Source: Pipra filicauda (lineage: Eukaryota; Chordata; Aves; Passeriformes; Pipridae). Taken from it: a DNA stretch of 64,000 nt. The notes beneath the pieces were generated by a model, which was given only the letters and a program-made list of their open reading frames with translations, did no database searches and was not told the origin of the DNA. The translations under genes were made by a program, and so were the position numbers. The stretch is taken from positions 372,001 to 436,000 of the forward strand of contig NW_024104402.1 of the NCBI RefSeq assembly GCF_003945595.2, in the 5' to 3' direction. Within the stretch, counting starts at the first letter, position 1. The number at the start of each line of letters is the position of its first letter. Positions 23,251-34,200 of the stretch are shown here, piece after piece.

Positions 23251-24898
23251 ATCTTCATGCTCTGGTAGGGCTTGGATGGTTGAATTATACTGCCTTGTCT
23301 GCACATTCAGCCCCCCTCTCCCTACTTCTGTTTAAAAAAAGAAAAAAAAAAGTAAAAATGTGTCCTTTCTTCGTCTGTACATGTGTAACATGACGCAATA
23401 ATCTGAGGGCAAATTTAGTAGTGAGTGTGTATGACAGAATCAAGAGAATAATGGGAGGTTAATCGAGTAAGACTCTCTGATTTGATTCAGGAATAAGTAG
23501 ACAAGAAAATAGCTTTGCTAATTTGCCATGAAAAAATGAAGTTAATTAAGAGCCTTATGGAGGTGTCCGGAGAAAAACCAGTGTTACAGAGAGTGTGATT
23601 CAGGTACAGTGCTACTCTCCTGGTAATGATGACTGTGAGACTGGAGATCACTACAGCAGAGAGAAACTGTGAAATAAATAAAACAGTCTCTCTCACCTGG
23701 ATTCTTGCATTTGGCATGAAAAATTCAACAGTTAGAATATCGTTGAGGCAAAAGAAAATCCCAAGAACCAACCACTTAGTAGAACAGAATGGTCGGTTCT
23801 TAAAGAGTATAGGTTTAGATTTATCCCTAACAACTGTTTCAGGCAGCAGTTTCACCAAGATGGATCTAGTTTATGAAGAGTGAGTTAGAGAAGGCTTTGA
23901 CTTCCCACTCCGTGCAGTGAGCTAAAAGTTGCATTTGGAGATGCCTGTGATGTGTTCAGTTAGGAAGTGGAAGGACTGAAGGGCTGGTCTGGACCTGGTC
24001 CTGTGCTCCACAAGCATTTTGTCAGTAAAGAACAGGGCCACGCTGGCAGCAGCACAGCAAAAGGGTGCCTCTATTCCCATCTCAGCCAGCGTGTCCTGGG
24101 ATCCAGAAGCTGCCTGACAGCTGCGTAGCTCAGCACAACTGCCGGCTATGGAAATAAAGAAGGAGAGAGCCACAGATAGTGCAAAAAACAGCCTATATTC
24201 CTCTCAGTTTGCTGAGGCTGATGCATGCAGGGTTAATTCCCTGCATTAGTTAAGTCAGGAGTACATAGATACTAAGTTTTCTTGACTGCCTGCAGCCCTC
24301 AAGATAATAATGGGGGAAACAGAAAGGGCCAGTCCCTTGGCCAGGTAGCACAGAGATGAATGAGCCATAGTTTTCCCTTGTCTGTTGGACCTGGATAATC
24401 AGCTTCTTTCCAGATCCATGCTTGCTACAGCCAAAGTCCACACAACCCCGTGCAAGAAAACTTGGTCTTCATCTTTTACAGACTTTGGGGAGAGTAATTT
24501 GGATAGAAAATACTACAGTATCACTTTGCCACCACCTTTGCTCATTAATGCATAGTTGTACCATCTCAGGAGTAGTTTAATATTTATCAAAAAGCAGCAC
24601 TGAAAAGTTAAATCTAGTAGCAGAAGATACACTTAAACCATGGCTCAGCTATCTCTGTCCTCCTGGGGAAGCAACGTGTTTGTGTGTCAGTGGCCAGATT
24701 CTGTCCACAACACTAATTCCAGGGCAACTTCTCTGATTGCAGTGTGTCAGTGCAAATGAGATCAGTATCTGTTGAACAACAAGTACCATTCATTAATGTG
24801 GACTCTTGGTGGCTAAATATATAATTACCACTAGTATTACTCATCTTAGAAAACAGTCATTTTGCATAAATATCTAATTAGGCAAGTTATCTTTATAC

Positions 24899-24923
24899 AG
24901 ATATATATAGATATATATATATA
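24899..24923. repeat. AT microsatellite
   Basis: This is an (AGATAT)/(AT)n simple repeat in the putative 3' UTR or downstream region. Confidence 0.75.
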
Positions 24924-25712
24924 AAACTTATCTAAGACTTCAACAACTCCTCTATATATTTGCTGGTAAACCTAAAATGTTGGCAAATATCTATTTTCAT
25001 GTCAAATTTGTTTCTCCTAGTCTGATCTGCTAAGGACATGTGCTTTGGTAGGAGTTTACAAATTTATGTTCAGGAACCAGCAGTTTGGCTGAGGGCTAAT
25101 GCCATCAGCGGATTATTTCTGGTGTTTAAAAACAACTTGTCCTTATTGATGCTTACTCCGACTGTTGATGAGAAGTACATAATTTGGATTGTATAAAATA
25201 TTTAGGAGTCACCTTTTAAACCATTTTTGTGCCTGGCTGACAATGGCAACTTTTTCAGAACTGGTTCTACTCCATCAGAGAAGTTCTCTTTTTCTTGTAA
25301 GAACTGAAATTGATTTGTTTTCCAGGAAATACAATGTCAGCTTTTCAATAGAGTTGTCTCTACCTTGACTGAATGATGTCAAAACAGAGTGGTAATTGCA
25401 CTGTATTACAAACTCTCTCACTTGCCAGATATGAGGTAGTGTGGTTTTGCTTGTTTCCTTTCCTTACTAAGCCATTTTGGAGTGAGAAGTTGTCAAATCT
25501 CTAACTTTCCATTCTTCTCACCCTATCAGTATTGCCAAATTAGCATTTCTCCAAGACAGGTGGGGTCTGGGGGAATCCCAGGAGGTCAGCAAGCATTCAG
25601 TGGCGAGTTTCACATAGGCATGAATTGTAAGGGTTGCTGGACTTCATGGCGGGTTCCTTTGGAATATGCCTTTTGCAGCAAGAAGCTCTTGCAGGCCAGA
25701 GCTAATGCCATA

Positions 25713-25752
25713 AGCAGATTTCACCGTCGCCTGCACAGAGGTGAAATCTGCT
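25713..25752. other. Perfect 13-bp stem inverted repeat, 14-nt loop
   Basis: AGCAGATTTCACC at 25713-25725 is exactly complemented by GGTGAAATCTGCT at 25740-25752 across a 14-base loop. Outward pairing continues imperfectly for another 15 or so bases. Nearby, 25650-25820 holds several smaller inverted repeats, such as GCTTGC-ATTCT-GCAAGC and CTGCAT-TTTG-ATGCAG. If the long FOXN3 3' UTR is real, this would be a stable hairpin in the mRNA. A small-RNA precursor or a relic of a palindromic element are alternatives. Confidence 0.8.
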
Positions 25753-26354
25753 GGTCGTGCTTGCATTCTGCAAGCAGTTGGATGTCCTACTGCATTTTGA
25801 TGCAGATTCTGCTTGCATTTAAAAATTCAGGCACAGGTCTTGAACAGCTTAAATGTATCACCCTGTAGCTGTTTCTGAAAGCAGTCTGCTTCTGTTCTTC
25901 TCCTGGCAAAACTGGCAGTAGTTCTACCAAGATCACAGGGTTTCACAGCTGAAAAGCCGAACATGGAGGTGAGGTGGTATGCTGTGTAGGACTAGAGAAC
26001 TGTCCTGAGACTGTGTTCTCTTCTCAGTGGCAATTCAGTTGAGGTTCATATTCTTGTTCTTCTCTTACATTAATGGGAGAAGGGAATCTTGAAGGAAATG
26101 CATTGACTTCCAGTGTTCAACTGAATTACTGTCTGCCTTTGGAAAAGATACAGAAAAGAGCTGGAGGCTGCATTCTTCACTGTAGTGAGGTAGAGTTACA
26201 TCAACATACTTTAGCAGATAATGAAATCCTAAATTCTGCACCAAATAGCACCAAGGATAAAATTACCAAAACAGCACTTTGTCCTGGTTTCTTGGTGGCA
26301 GTGATTGATTTTCACTGAGATTTTGGCTCCCAATCCATCTAAAGATGTAGATAG

Positions 26355-26535
26355 ATCATAGAGTTATGGAATCATAGAATATGCTGATTTGGAAGGGACC
26401 CATCAGGACTGAGACCAACTCCTGGCCCTGCGCAGGACACCTCAGGAATCACACCATATGCCTGAGAGTGCACGGTCTGATGTTTTCTGGAACTTGAAGG
26501 TGTCTGATCTCCTTTGCAGTCTGTGGAGCTACAGA
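26355..26535 (-). mobile_element. CR1 LINE 3'-end fragment
   Basis: Reading left to right this is the reverse complement of an avian CR1 tail: TCATAGAGTTATGGAATCAT, then ATGCTGATTTGGAAGGGACC, then the CCTGAGAGTG region. The element therefore lies on the - strand with its 3' end at 26355. It is truncated after about 180 bp, the usual 5' truncation of CR1. It belongs to the same CR1 branch as the copy at 41420. Confidence 0.88.
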
Positions 26536-26644
26536 CACCCAAGTGCTCCTGGAAGCCTTTACCATTTCACTACTATTACCATTTTTCCTTGAATCTGATG
26601 CTAGGCATTCTTGAAAACATTACTCTCCTGTGCTCCAGGATCAG

Positions 26645-26650
26645 AATAAA
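26645..26650 (+). terminator. AATAAA hexamer, weak poly(A) candidate
   Basis: The hexamer stands without a good downstream GU-rich stretch. It is listed only because it lies between the proximal and distal FOXN3 candidates. Confidence 0.15.
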
Positions 26651-27289
26651 ACAATTGAGAGAATGCATTTCCAATGCAATTTACTTCACTTGATGGAGAA
26701 TGCAAACCCAGCTCCTTTGGGCACATCACTCCTGCCTGAATAGCTCATTGGCATATTTTGTAGGAAATATTTTGAAACATTTTCTTGACTTTGCCACCAA
26801 AAGAGCATTTGAACCATACATCCTCCTGATTGTAACAGAATATCAGTGTTGACCGTCTGACCAGTTAAGTTTTAGTAGTGTTCTTCACAGCCCTCCAGTA
26901 ATATATCAAACACTGTTATGCACATAATGCAGCACTGTGATCTAATTTAAATAATACTTTTTTATTATTTATACTACTCTATGTAATATACATCAACACT
27001 TTGCTATATAACCTAAGTGATAACCCTCTTCTTAGTTACCTGCCAAACTCTGAATTTCTGTTTGGTTTGTATTGCAATTAGCACAGTTACCAAGTTGTAA
27101 TGATGTCTCTTTTCCTTTGAAATGGGATGTGTAAGTCAAACTATACATTTTGTGTGTTTCTGTTTTGAGATGCAGTTTATAAGGATTTACACACAACATT
27201 CAGTGTTCTGTATAAATCTGCATACATTTGTGAATTCATCTGTTAATCCCCTTTTATTTAGAAAGTATTAATAGATGGTGGTTTATTAG

Positions 27290-27291
<2 letters not shown>

Positions 27292-27325
<34 letters not shown>
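27292..27325. repeat. Poly-T run (34 T)
   Basis: This is the longest homopolymer in the window: 34 uninterrupted T residues, inside the distal putative FOXN3 3' UTR. It could equally be the poly-A tail of a small element inserted on the - strand, but no element body was recognised to its right. Confidence 0.9.
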
Positions 27326-27327
<2 letters not shown>

Positions 27328-28620
27328 TACTGGTTATTCTTGAATTAAGCAGAGACTTGTCAGCTGGGTTGCTTTATCTTTGATCATGTACATGACCTTA
27401 TAATTCTTCCACAGTTCAGCAAACAAGTACTAGTTTCACTGACCAAAAAAAAAGTGTCAACCTAATGTGTCTATGGTGCTGTATTTTGCTGGTATACATT
27501 TAAAGCCAGAAATGATTTAAAGGTCACTTTCAAGTTCTTCTAATAAGTAGCCTTTCCTGGTTTGGGGAGTTTGGGTTTTGTTTTAGCATTGAAACAAGGT
27601 ATATTTATCTGAAGCTATGAAATGGTTTTTCTACTGTATCACATTTCCTTTTGCAAAGAGGGGAATATTGACCTGATGTAACATCCTTTCACAGTCAGTG
27701 GAAGGGGGGTTTGTTTCACATTTTTATTTTCAGTGGATTTTGTTGAGCTTTGGATCAGGCCAGCAGTTACAGGAGCTCATCATCTGAGGGTTTAAGGGAT
27801 AAATGACAACTTGTGCTGGCCCTCAGTGCTAGAAGGGATTTTATCGAATGCCAGAATAACATGCTGGATGCTGGAATGGCTGTTCATCTAGAAATGGGAA
27901 TCTTTTTCATTTGTTTACTCTGGCCTGAAATCCCAAGACTCTCTTTTTTTTTCGGATGACATTGAACTTGAGTACATTTTTAAGTTACTAGAGCATTGTA
28001 CATTTTCTGAGTATGTGTGGGACAGCAATTGAAAGTCATACCTGTATCTGATAACCAGTTCCATGCCTGCATCATTCACACTCACTACTTAAAACTGCCA
28101 TGATGTAAAATGTTGGGGGGAATGATTTGTGTGTGTATGAAAAGCATTATGAACTTGTACATTTTTTTATACTCTGATCTGTAATTTCTGAAATATTTTG
28201 TTTTACAGAAAAAGTGATAAAGCAATCAAAAGACCAAGAGATTTAGTATCAATGCTTAAGGGTCACAGGACCTTAACTGGCCAATAAGTTAATTTAGTAC
28301 AGTGATAAGCCAATTTTTTTTCCTGTACTTGGCATCTGAAACTGCCAATTTCAACAATATTAAAATACGAACTGTGATGGGGAATGAACAGTGATGTTAA
28401 GTTGTATTTGTGTTTACCTAAATGAGCAGTCCGAAGGCAAGTGCAATCAGCTGATCTTTAGGAAATATGAAATTGTTGATTTAGAGGCATACTTGCATTT
28501 TACATTTTCTTGATGTGTAATCATATTGCCAAAGACAAACTATTTCATCAATTATTATTGTAAATAACACTTTCCCAAAATCTACCATAAAGTTTCTGTG
28601 ATGTATTGTCTTCCAGTTGC

Positions 28621-28626
28621 AATAAA
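28621..28626 (+). terminator. Candidate distal poly(A) signal AATAAA
   Basis: TTGCAATAAAAATTACTGAG is followed by TTGTATTTGTGTGAATATTGG, a good GU-rich downstream element. The preceding kilobase has the even, AT-rich, repeat-free look of a vertebrate 3' UTR. It is one of the two best distal ends for FOXN3. Confidence 0.5.
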
Positions 28627-28974
28627 AATTACTGAGTTGCATCAATTGAACAATTGTATTTGTGTGAATATTGGCTTCAAAATATGTCAGATATTAAGAA
28701 AGAACAACAGTGATTTTTATTTTTTTTTTTACAAATTAATTCCTTCATTATTAAATAGTTCTTTTGCTCGTGGGATGTTACGTGTATCTTCACTGCAGTA
28801 GATATCAGCTCATGTTAATTTGCTGTCATATGCAAATGGCTAGACATACCAAAATTGGTGTTAACTTAGGGCCTGATCTTCATTTCTCATCAGTTTTGCA
28901 GCCCAGAAACGAAGCTAATTTCACTGGGAATTGTATCTCTTCTTTTAATTAGTAACAATCAGAAGAGATCCAGT

Positions 28975-28980
28975 AATAAA
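28975..28980 (+). terminator. Candidate distal poly(A) signal AATAAA
   Basis: CCAGTAATAAAACATG is followed by TGGTGTATATATAG and TTGCTTTGTAGTTGTTG, GU-rich downstream sequence. It may be the last of the FOXN3 transcript ends. Beyond it the composition changes. Confidence 0.4.
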
Positions 28981-29985
28981 ACATGTCTAATGGTGTATAT
29001 ATAGAATATACCAAAAAACATTGCTTTGTAGTTGTTGCATCAACCCTCCACAGGTTTTATTCAGGTTTCTGCAGCACTAGGGCTCATAATTCTTTTGCCA
29101 CGTTACTCCTTTACCTCGCGGCATGAATGGATTGTTTGCAGGAGGAAATCCTGTAGAGTCAAGAGCTTCAAAGCTAGTTGCCTCAGCTGGCTCAATCTGT
29201 AACCACCTAGGAGGTATCCTGATCTTCAGGTACTTGGAGCCTCCCTGGTCACCTTGGGCTGCAGCAGGAATAGTAATGCTCTTTGTTCACTGATGCTAAA
29301 AACTGGTCCCTCTCTCTGTAGATTCAGCAATCCAACCTAAGTCTAGAGTTGAAGAAAACAGTGCAGAAGGATTCTCTTCAGAGAGTAAATAATAGGGTGT
29401 ATAAAAAAATTGTAGTTGCCTCATAGCATTTTCCAATTAAAATTAAACTGAATAGTAAAATCTTACAAATCATCATTCCCCAAACTCTGTGGTTTGAAAG
29501 TGTTCTATTAACAGCCCTAGGTATTTATACGTTAAGTTTCCAAAGGAGTGAGAAGAAAAAAAACCCCCAGTTTTTCTGTGAAACTTTGTCACACCTCGTT
29601 TGAAACTCTGCTGAAACAGAGGAGGATGGTTTCTCAGCCGTGTAAGGAGAATGTATAGCTGCTGAAGCTGGAACTCTGCTGAAAGCGTGTCCCCCTTACT
29701 TGTCTCGATGCCATCCAGAGTAGTTGGTATGGGGCACACCACAGTAGGCATCTGAGGGACAAGATGGATGTAAACAGGTCCTGGGGGGAGTGGGGCAGCA
29801 GAAACAAATGTCCAAGATATGCATGAAAGAGCATAAAAGTGCCTAGCCTCAGTGTCTGTCCAGGCAATTACTACTTCAGTGTATTGCCTGGAAAAGTTTC
29901 TGTTTGTAATCTACCCTTGGTACCCACTGCCACTGCAATGGAACAAGGAAGAGAGAAAACAGACTTGGCCAAGGAGACAAAATAG
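28981..29985. other. Intergenic sequence downstream of FOXN3
   Basis: No gene, repeat family or RNA gene was recognised. Short - strand frames around 29473-29867 have no recognisable motif. Confidence 0.5.
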
Positions 29986-31230
29986 GAGGAGACTGGTGGG
30001 AAGGCAAAAGCACTTAACTGTGCTCTGAATCATCTTCCTCTAATGGATCCCCCCTCCCATCTGCCGCCAGTTAAGCAAGTATCACGCAGCACCATCTGTG
30101 GATGTATCTGTAGCGACGTGTGTAGAGGAGCAGGGAGACCTGCAGTCTCCACAGAACATGTTTTAGCCTTTATATACAAGGCAGCAAGCTTGCCAAGAGG
30201 CTGGTTGTGGGCTCTTTTTAGCGTAGGGCATTATGGGAGGGCCTTAAGCCATTCAGCTCAGGGGCGCTGTCGGAGATGCACCGAATGCCAGTTGTGCTAC
30301 AGACTTTTGTGCAGCGGTGCCATTTGCCTGTTATGGGCAAAACAGTCTCAAGTTGTGAGTTTTACTTCATTGCAATTAACACAGACTTCTGATCACTCAT
30401 TTGGGTGTTTAGAAAGGACATAAACAACCAAACACCTGTCCTACCTCCTCTCCAGGCTCAACACCCGTATTTGCACTGTGGGTTGTGCTCAATTTGTCAA
30501 AATGCCTCTGGCAAGCCCTTGGGCAACATGGGCAGGTGAGGTGATTTATGTACGGTTTCTTTCTCCTGCTCTTTCTTCAGGGATGTCCCTGCTCCAGCAC
30601 ATATTGCCTGCAGCCACTCCAGGAATTCCTGCCCTGGCAGGGTGGTCCACAGGCTGCTGTCCCTCAGGGGTGCACAGAATCCTTCTGACCTCAATGGGTC
30701 TCCAGCAGCCCTCCATGTGCTGGTTCCTTTATAAAACACATCTGAGGAGGAGCATCCCGTGCCCCTCTAACTGCCTGCAGTGGTGCCACCCAGTGGGTTG
30801 GTGTCCCCTTGTTGTTGACCTCAGCCCTCAGTGGGTTGAAACTGGCTGTGACCGCTCCTGGCTGACTGCCACATTGGTGATGCTGCCACCCCTGTGCTTA
30901 AATCTTGTCTCTCTTGGTCACTGCAGCCCCTCGCTCCCTCAACATCTCAGCTGCAGTGGCAGTGGTGTTCAGCCCACTCAGGTTCCTCTGATGAGGAACC
31001 CACCAGGGCAGGTGCCGAGGCTGCACTCTGGGAGAGAGCCCTTGGGGACTGCGTGGGGCAGAGGAAGAGCACCAGCCCACCCTCGTGGCCAAGGTACCCA
31101 CTCCTGGTACTGGCACCTGCCCTGGGGCAGCTGCCTCTGTCCTCCCAGCCCCTTGCATATCTTCCATTTAGTAGTCCCTGGGCAGAGTGGGATGGCAGGG
31201 CTCCTGCCCCTTCTCACCAAGTGGAAATAG
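29986..31230 (+). other. GC-richer, stop-poor segment of unknown nature
   Basis: In one + strand frame about 415 codons contain a single stop (TAA at 30421-30423). The two halves, 30043-30423 and 30424-31230, share that frame. The predicted product is rich in Cys, Trp, Leu and Ser and has no domain I recognise. The second half lacks an ATG at its start. Several - strand frames are also open over the same region (30497-30739, 30898-31167, 30978-31364), so the effect may come from higher GC content or from a decayed mobile element read backwards. A real protein, a long non-coding RNA and an unrecognised repeat are all possible. I do not call it a gene. Confidence 0.35.
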
Positions 31231-34200
31231 AAGTGGTTGTGTAAATGTGTAACACAGGGCATATGAGGCATATGAGCTTTTACACTGCAAACTTTGGCTA
31301 CAGAAGTCCAAACAGCCCAGGCAGGCTGCTTCCCACTGAGTGCGAAGGTACTGCACAGCCCCATCCAGACATCCCTGCATTCTCAGTGAAGTTCAGCAGC
31401 TGCATGGCCAGAGGTGCGAGGCTCTGGGGACCCAAATGAGCAAGGAAGACAGACCTTACCTGCTCACGGCACTTGAGGGAAAAAACGTGGGCCCCCAGGC
31501 TCACCCACCTTGCATGCAAGGGCAGGTACCCAATGTGTGTTTTGCACAAAATAGGTAGATCCACACAAAATGGCCAAGTTCATATGCCTCCGTGTTAAAT
31601 TCCTGTCTTCACATAACAGCATCTGGTACTACAGACTCCCCTGTGAAGAGGTGGCATTTGACTCTTCTATTGGCATAATGCACCTTGGCTGGGGAAGTTA
31701 CTTCAAAGAAATAAGTAAATAACAACAAAAGGCTTTGTTCTGTGTGCTCCAGATCCTGTGTTATGCCAGGAAATGAAGTAGCAATGGTTCCTGTGACATC
31801 TGCTTCTTAAAGAAATATTATAAAGGAATAAATCTCAGCTTTAACACGGTGTGGTGCTTTGAATGGGCACATTCAATCCACATAAGATAATTAAAGAGTT
31901 TTTAAACTTCATCATAGAATACAGATGATTAATAACGGTGAGTAACTTCATGGAAAACACTCTACGGCAAACATCTGTCAGACTGAATAACAAGCATACA
32001 CTCTGCTTTTCATCTTACACTGTTTGACATAATTTTTATTGGCTATAAATCTGCAGGGTTTGTTTATATTTCTATTTGCATTAGGATTGGTTGCCACTTT
32101 ATATTTGATCAGCAGAGCTGCTATTCACTGTGGTGTAAGAAATCAAATAATGATTGTGTATATATAGCAGTCTGAGCATTAGAGTGCAGGAGGCTGTAAA
32201 CACGAAATTTTAAAATCTCTGCTTATCATCATAAGCAATGTTCTCTCCAGGTCTTTAATGACAATCAATTTCTAGAGGCTTTTCCCAAATAACTGTCACT
32301 GAAAACAACAGCATCCTTTTTGGTAGCTTGGTCCTGAAACGCAGCATCTTCCTACTGCTGAGATACAACTCCTCCTTATCTGTCTGTTTTCAATCAGTTA
32401 GACAATACACAAAGGTAGCCCTCACGTTTTACTTCTCCTGCTTTTTTAAATGAATGGTAATACATCAGCAAATAGGAGGAAAATGTTCTTGGTAGATGCA
32501 CCTTAGGAGGCAGAAGCTGTGCATTAGGGACACCCTGTAACACGGCTGCGTATTGTGGGATGACGCAGCAGATCCCTCCTGAGCTGACATTTCCATATGT
32601 ACAAACCCAGCCTTAAAAAATAAATGGCTTATTGGCAAAATATGATAGAAAAAGTAAGATGGGTTAGAATGACAATGAAGAGGTTGATGACATGGCTGGT
32701 TTGCCCTTAATTAGGGCAGGCAGAGACTCTTCTAAAATAATAGTCTCCCCTCATTCCTTTGCAGCTTTGTTTTCTCATCTCTAAAACACAGATCACTCTG
32801 TGATGCAGAGACCTGGTTTTAATCATCCTCTTACATAATCTCTGCAATCATAGTAAAGAGCAGTGCTGTTCAGTGATTTTAAAAATAGCTTTATTCAGCT
32901 ATCGGCATTCTAATTATTCCAACCTGGTTCATTCACCATTTCAGTTACAGAAGCCACACTATCTGGGGTGTAATCAAATACAACTGGCTTTGCCTATTAC
33001 AGTACTGTAAGAAGCAGATCATCAATCAGGAGGAGAGTCCCAACTCCTGCTCCTGGTGGCCACTCGCTGCTGTCTGCTCCTGGTGGGGCAGTGGGGAGGA
33101 GGTGTGCTGCAGTGAGATCTAATGGGTGATCCACCATCCAAAAAAAATGGATTTGGGGAATATTGTCTAAAAGGCTGCAAACAGTATTCAGTCACCAATT
33201 TTGAGCTTTGCAAGGAAGGTAGGGAGGAAGGGAAAAGAAGGCAAAGGAAAGGGAAGTGCCTGCAAGGAAAGTAAAGGAAAACTCCTGCTGTTGTGCTTAA
33301 AAGGAAGAGGTAACAGCGTGGGAGGTTTCTGGTGCTACCTGAAGCATCCAGGAGATGTACGTAGGGAAAGGACTGGGGAGAATCCCTGTGAGAAGCAAAT
33401 GCTCAGCATCTGACTTAGGAAGCCAATGTGGCTTTGTCTCTATTAGCCCTTACCTTTCTGAGGAACTTCTCCCACACCACCTTTTGAAGCATTAGGCCCA
33501 CTCCAGAGCATCATGGCTGCCTGTTCTGTGCCAGGGACCGTGTCTGCTCCTCACCATCTGGGGCCTAGCTGCCCTCCTCACCCAGGTGACACTGAACCTC
33601 AGTTAGGCTAAACACCATTACCTCTGTGGGCTGGATGGAGGACTTCAATGGTGTGGAAGAAAATTATCAGAAAATTCCCGTTTCCATGTCAGGATGTATC
33701 TCTGCTTCTGAAAAGTCACGTCTCCATTCTCCTATCTTCTTCCTCACTATCCTGCTTTGCTTCATTTTGGGCAACTGAACCATATCCTAAGTGCTGGCAG
33801 ACTGGCTGTCCCAAACATAAATTCTGGGTACTAAGGACCTTTCATCATTTTTCTTATCTCTGACCTTACTCAGGCATTGTTTGCTTTAGTAAAATGGAGT
33901 GTAAACAAAAGTGGAATCGGGACTGCTGAAATTTGGTGAACTAGAAGCCTAATTGCTTGGGCATTTAGTGTTCCCATGCAGACAGGAGCTGTTTGCTTGC
34001 TCTGCTGCTTTACCACTCCTTTCCAATGAGGCTGCAGTAAAATTAATAGCCTGTGACAATGTATCTTACTGGAAGCAAATCAGTCACCTCCATTGCATGG
34101 ATAATATCATCTCCACCGACAGTGGTGTTCATGGCAGCCGGAGGGACCACATGGGGACCCTGCTCTGTAGGACAAGTCACTGCTGAGAACACGCTGGCTG

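Larger units (their letters stand above)
21724..28650 (+). other. FOXN3: Putative long 3' UTR of FOXN3
   Basis: After the stop codon the sequence is T/A-rich with long poly-U-type tracts (21810-21880, 23090-23170, 27292-27325), no recognisable genes, and several AATAAA signals. A proximal end near 23.27 kb is supported by AATAAA at 23245 followed by a GT-rich stretch (CTCTGGTAGGGCTTGGATGG). A distal end just after 28621 or 28975 is supported by AATAAA followed by GTG/TTG-rich sequence. Pumilio-like TGTAAATA occurs at 28559-28566. The true extent is inferred: the UTR may end at any of these signals, and the CR1 fragment at 26355 would lie inside the longest form. Confidence 0.5.

Noticed and set aside
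25095..25720. Near-identical 20-mers (GCTAATGCCATCAGCGGATT at 25095 and GCTAATGCCATAAGCAGATT at 25701)
   Set aside because: 18 of 20 bases match, but a few such pairs are expected by chance in 64 kb and the flanks do not align.
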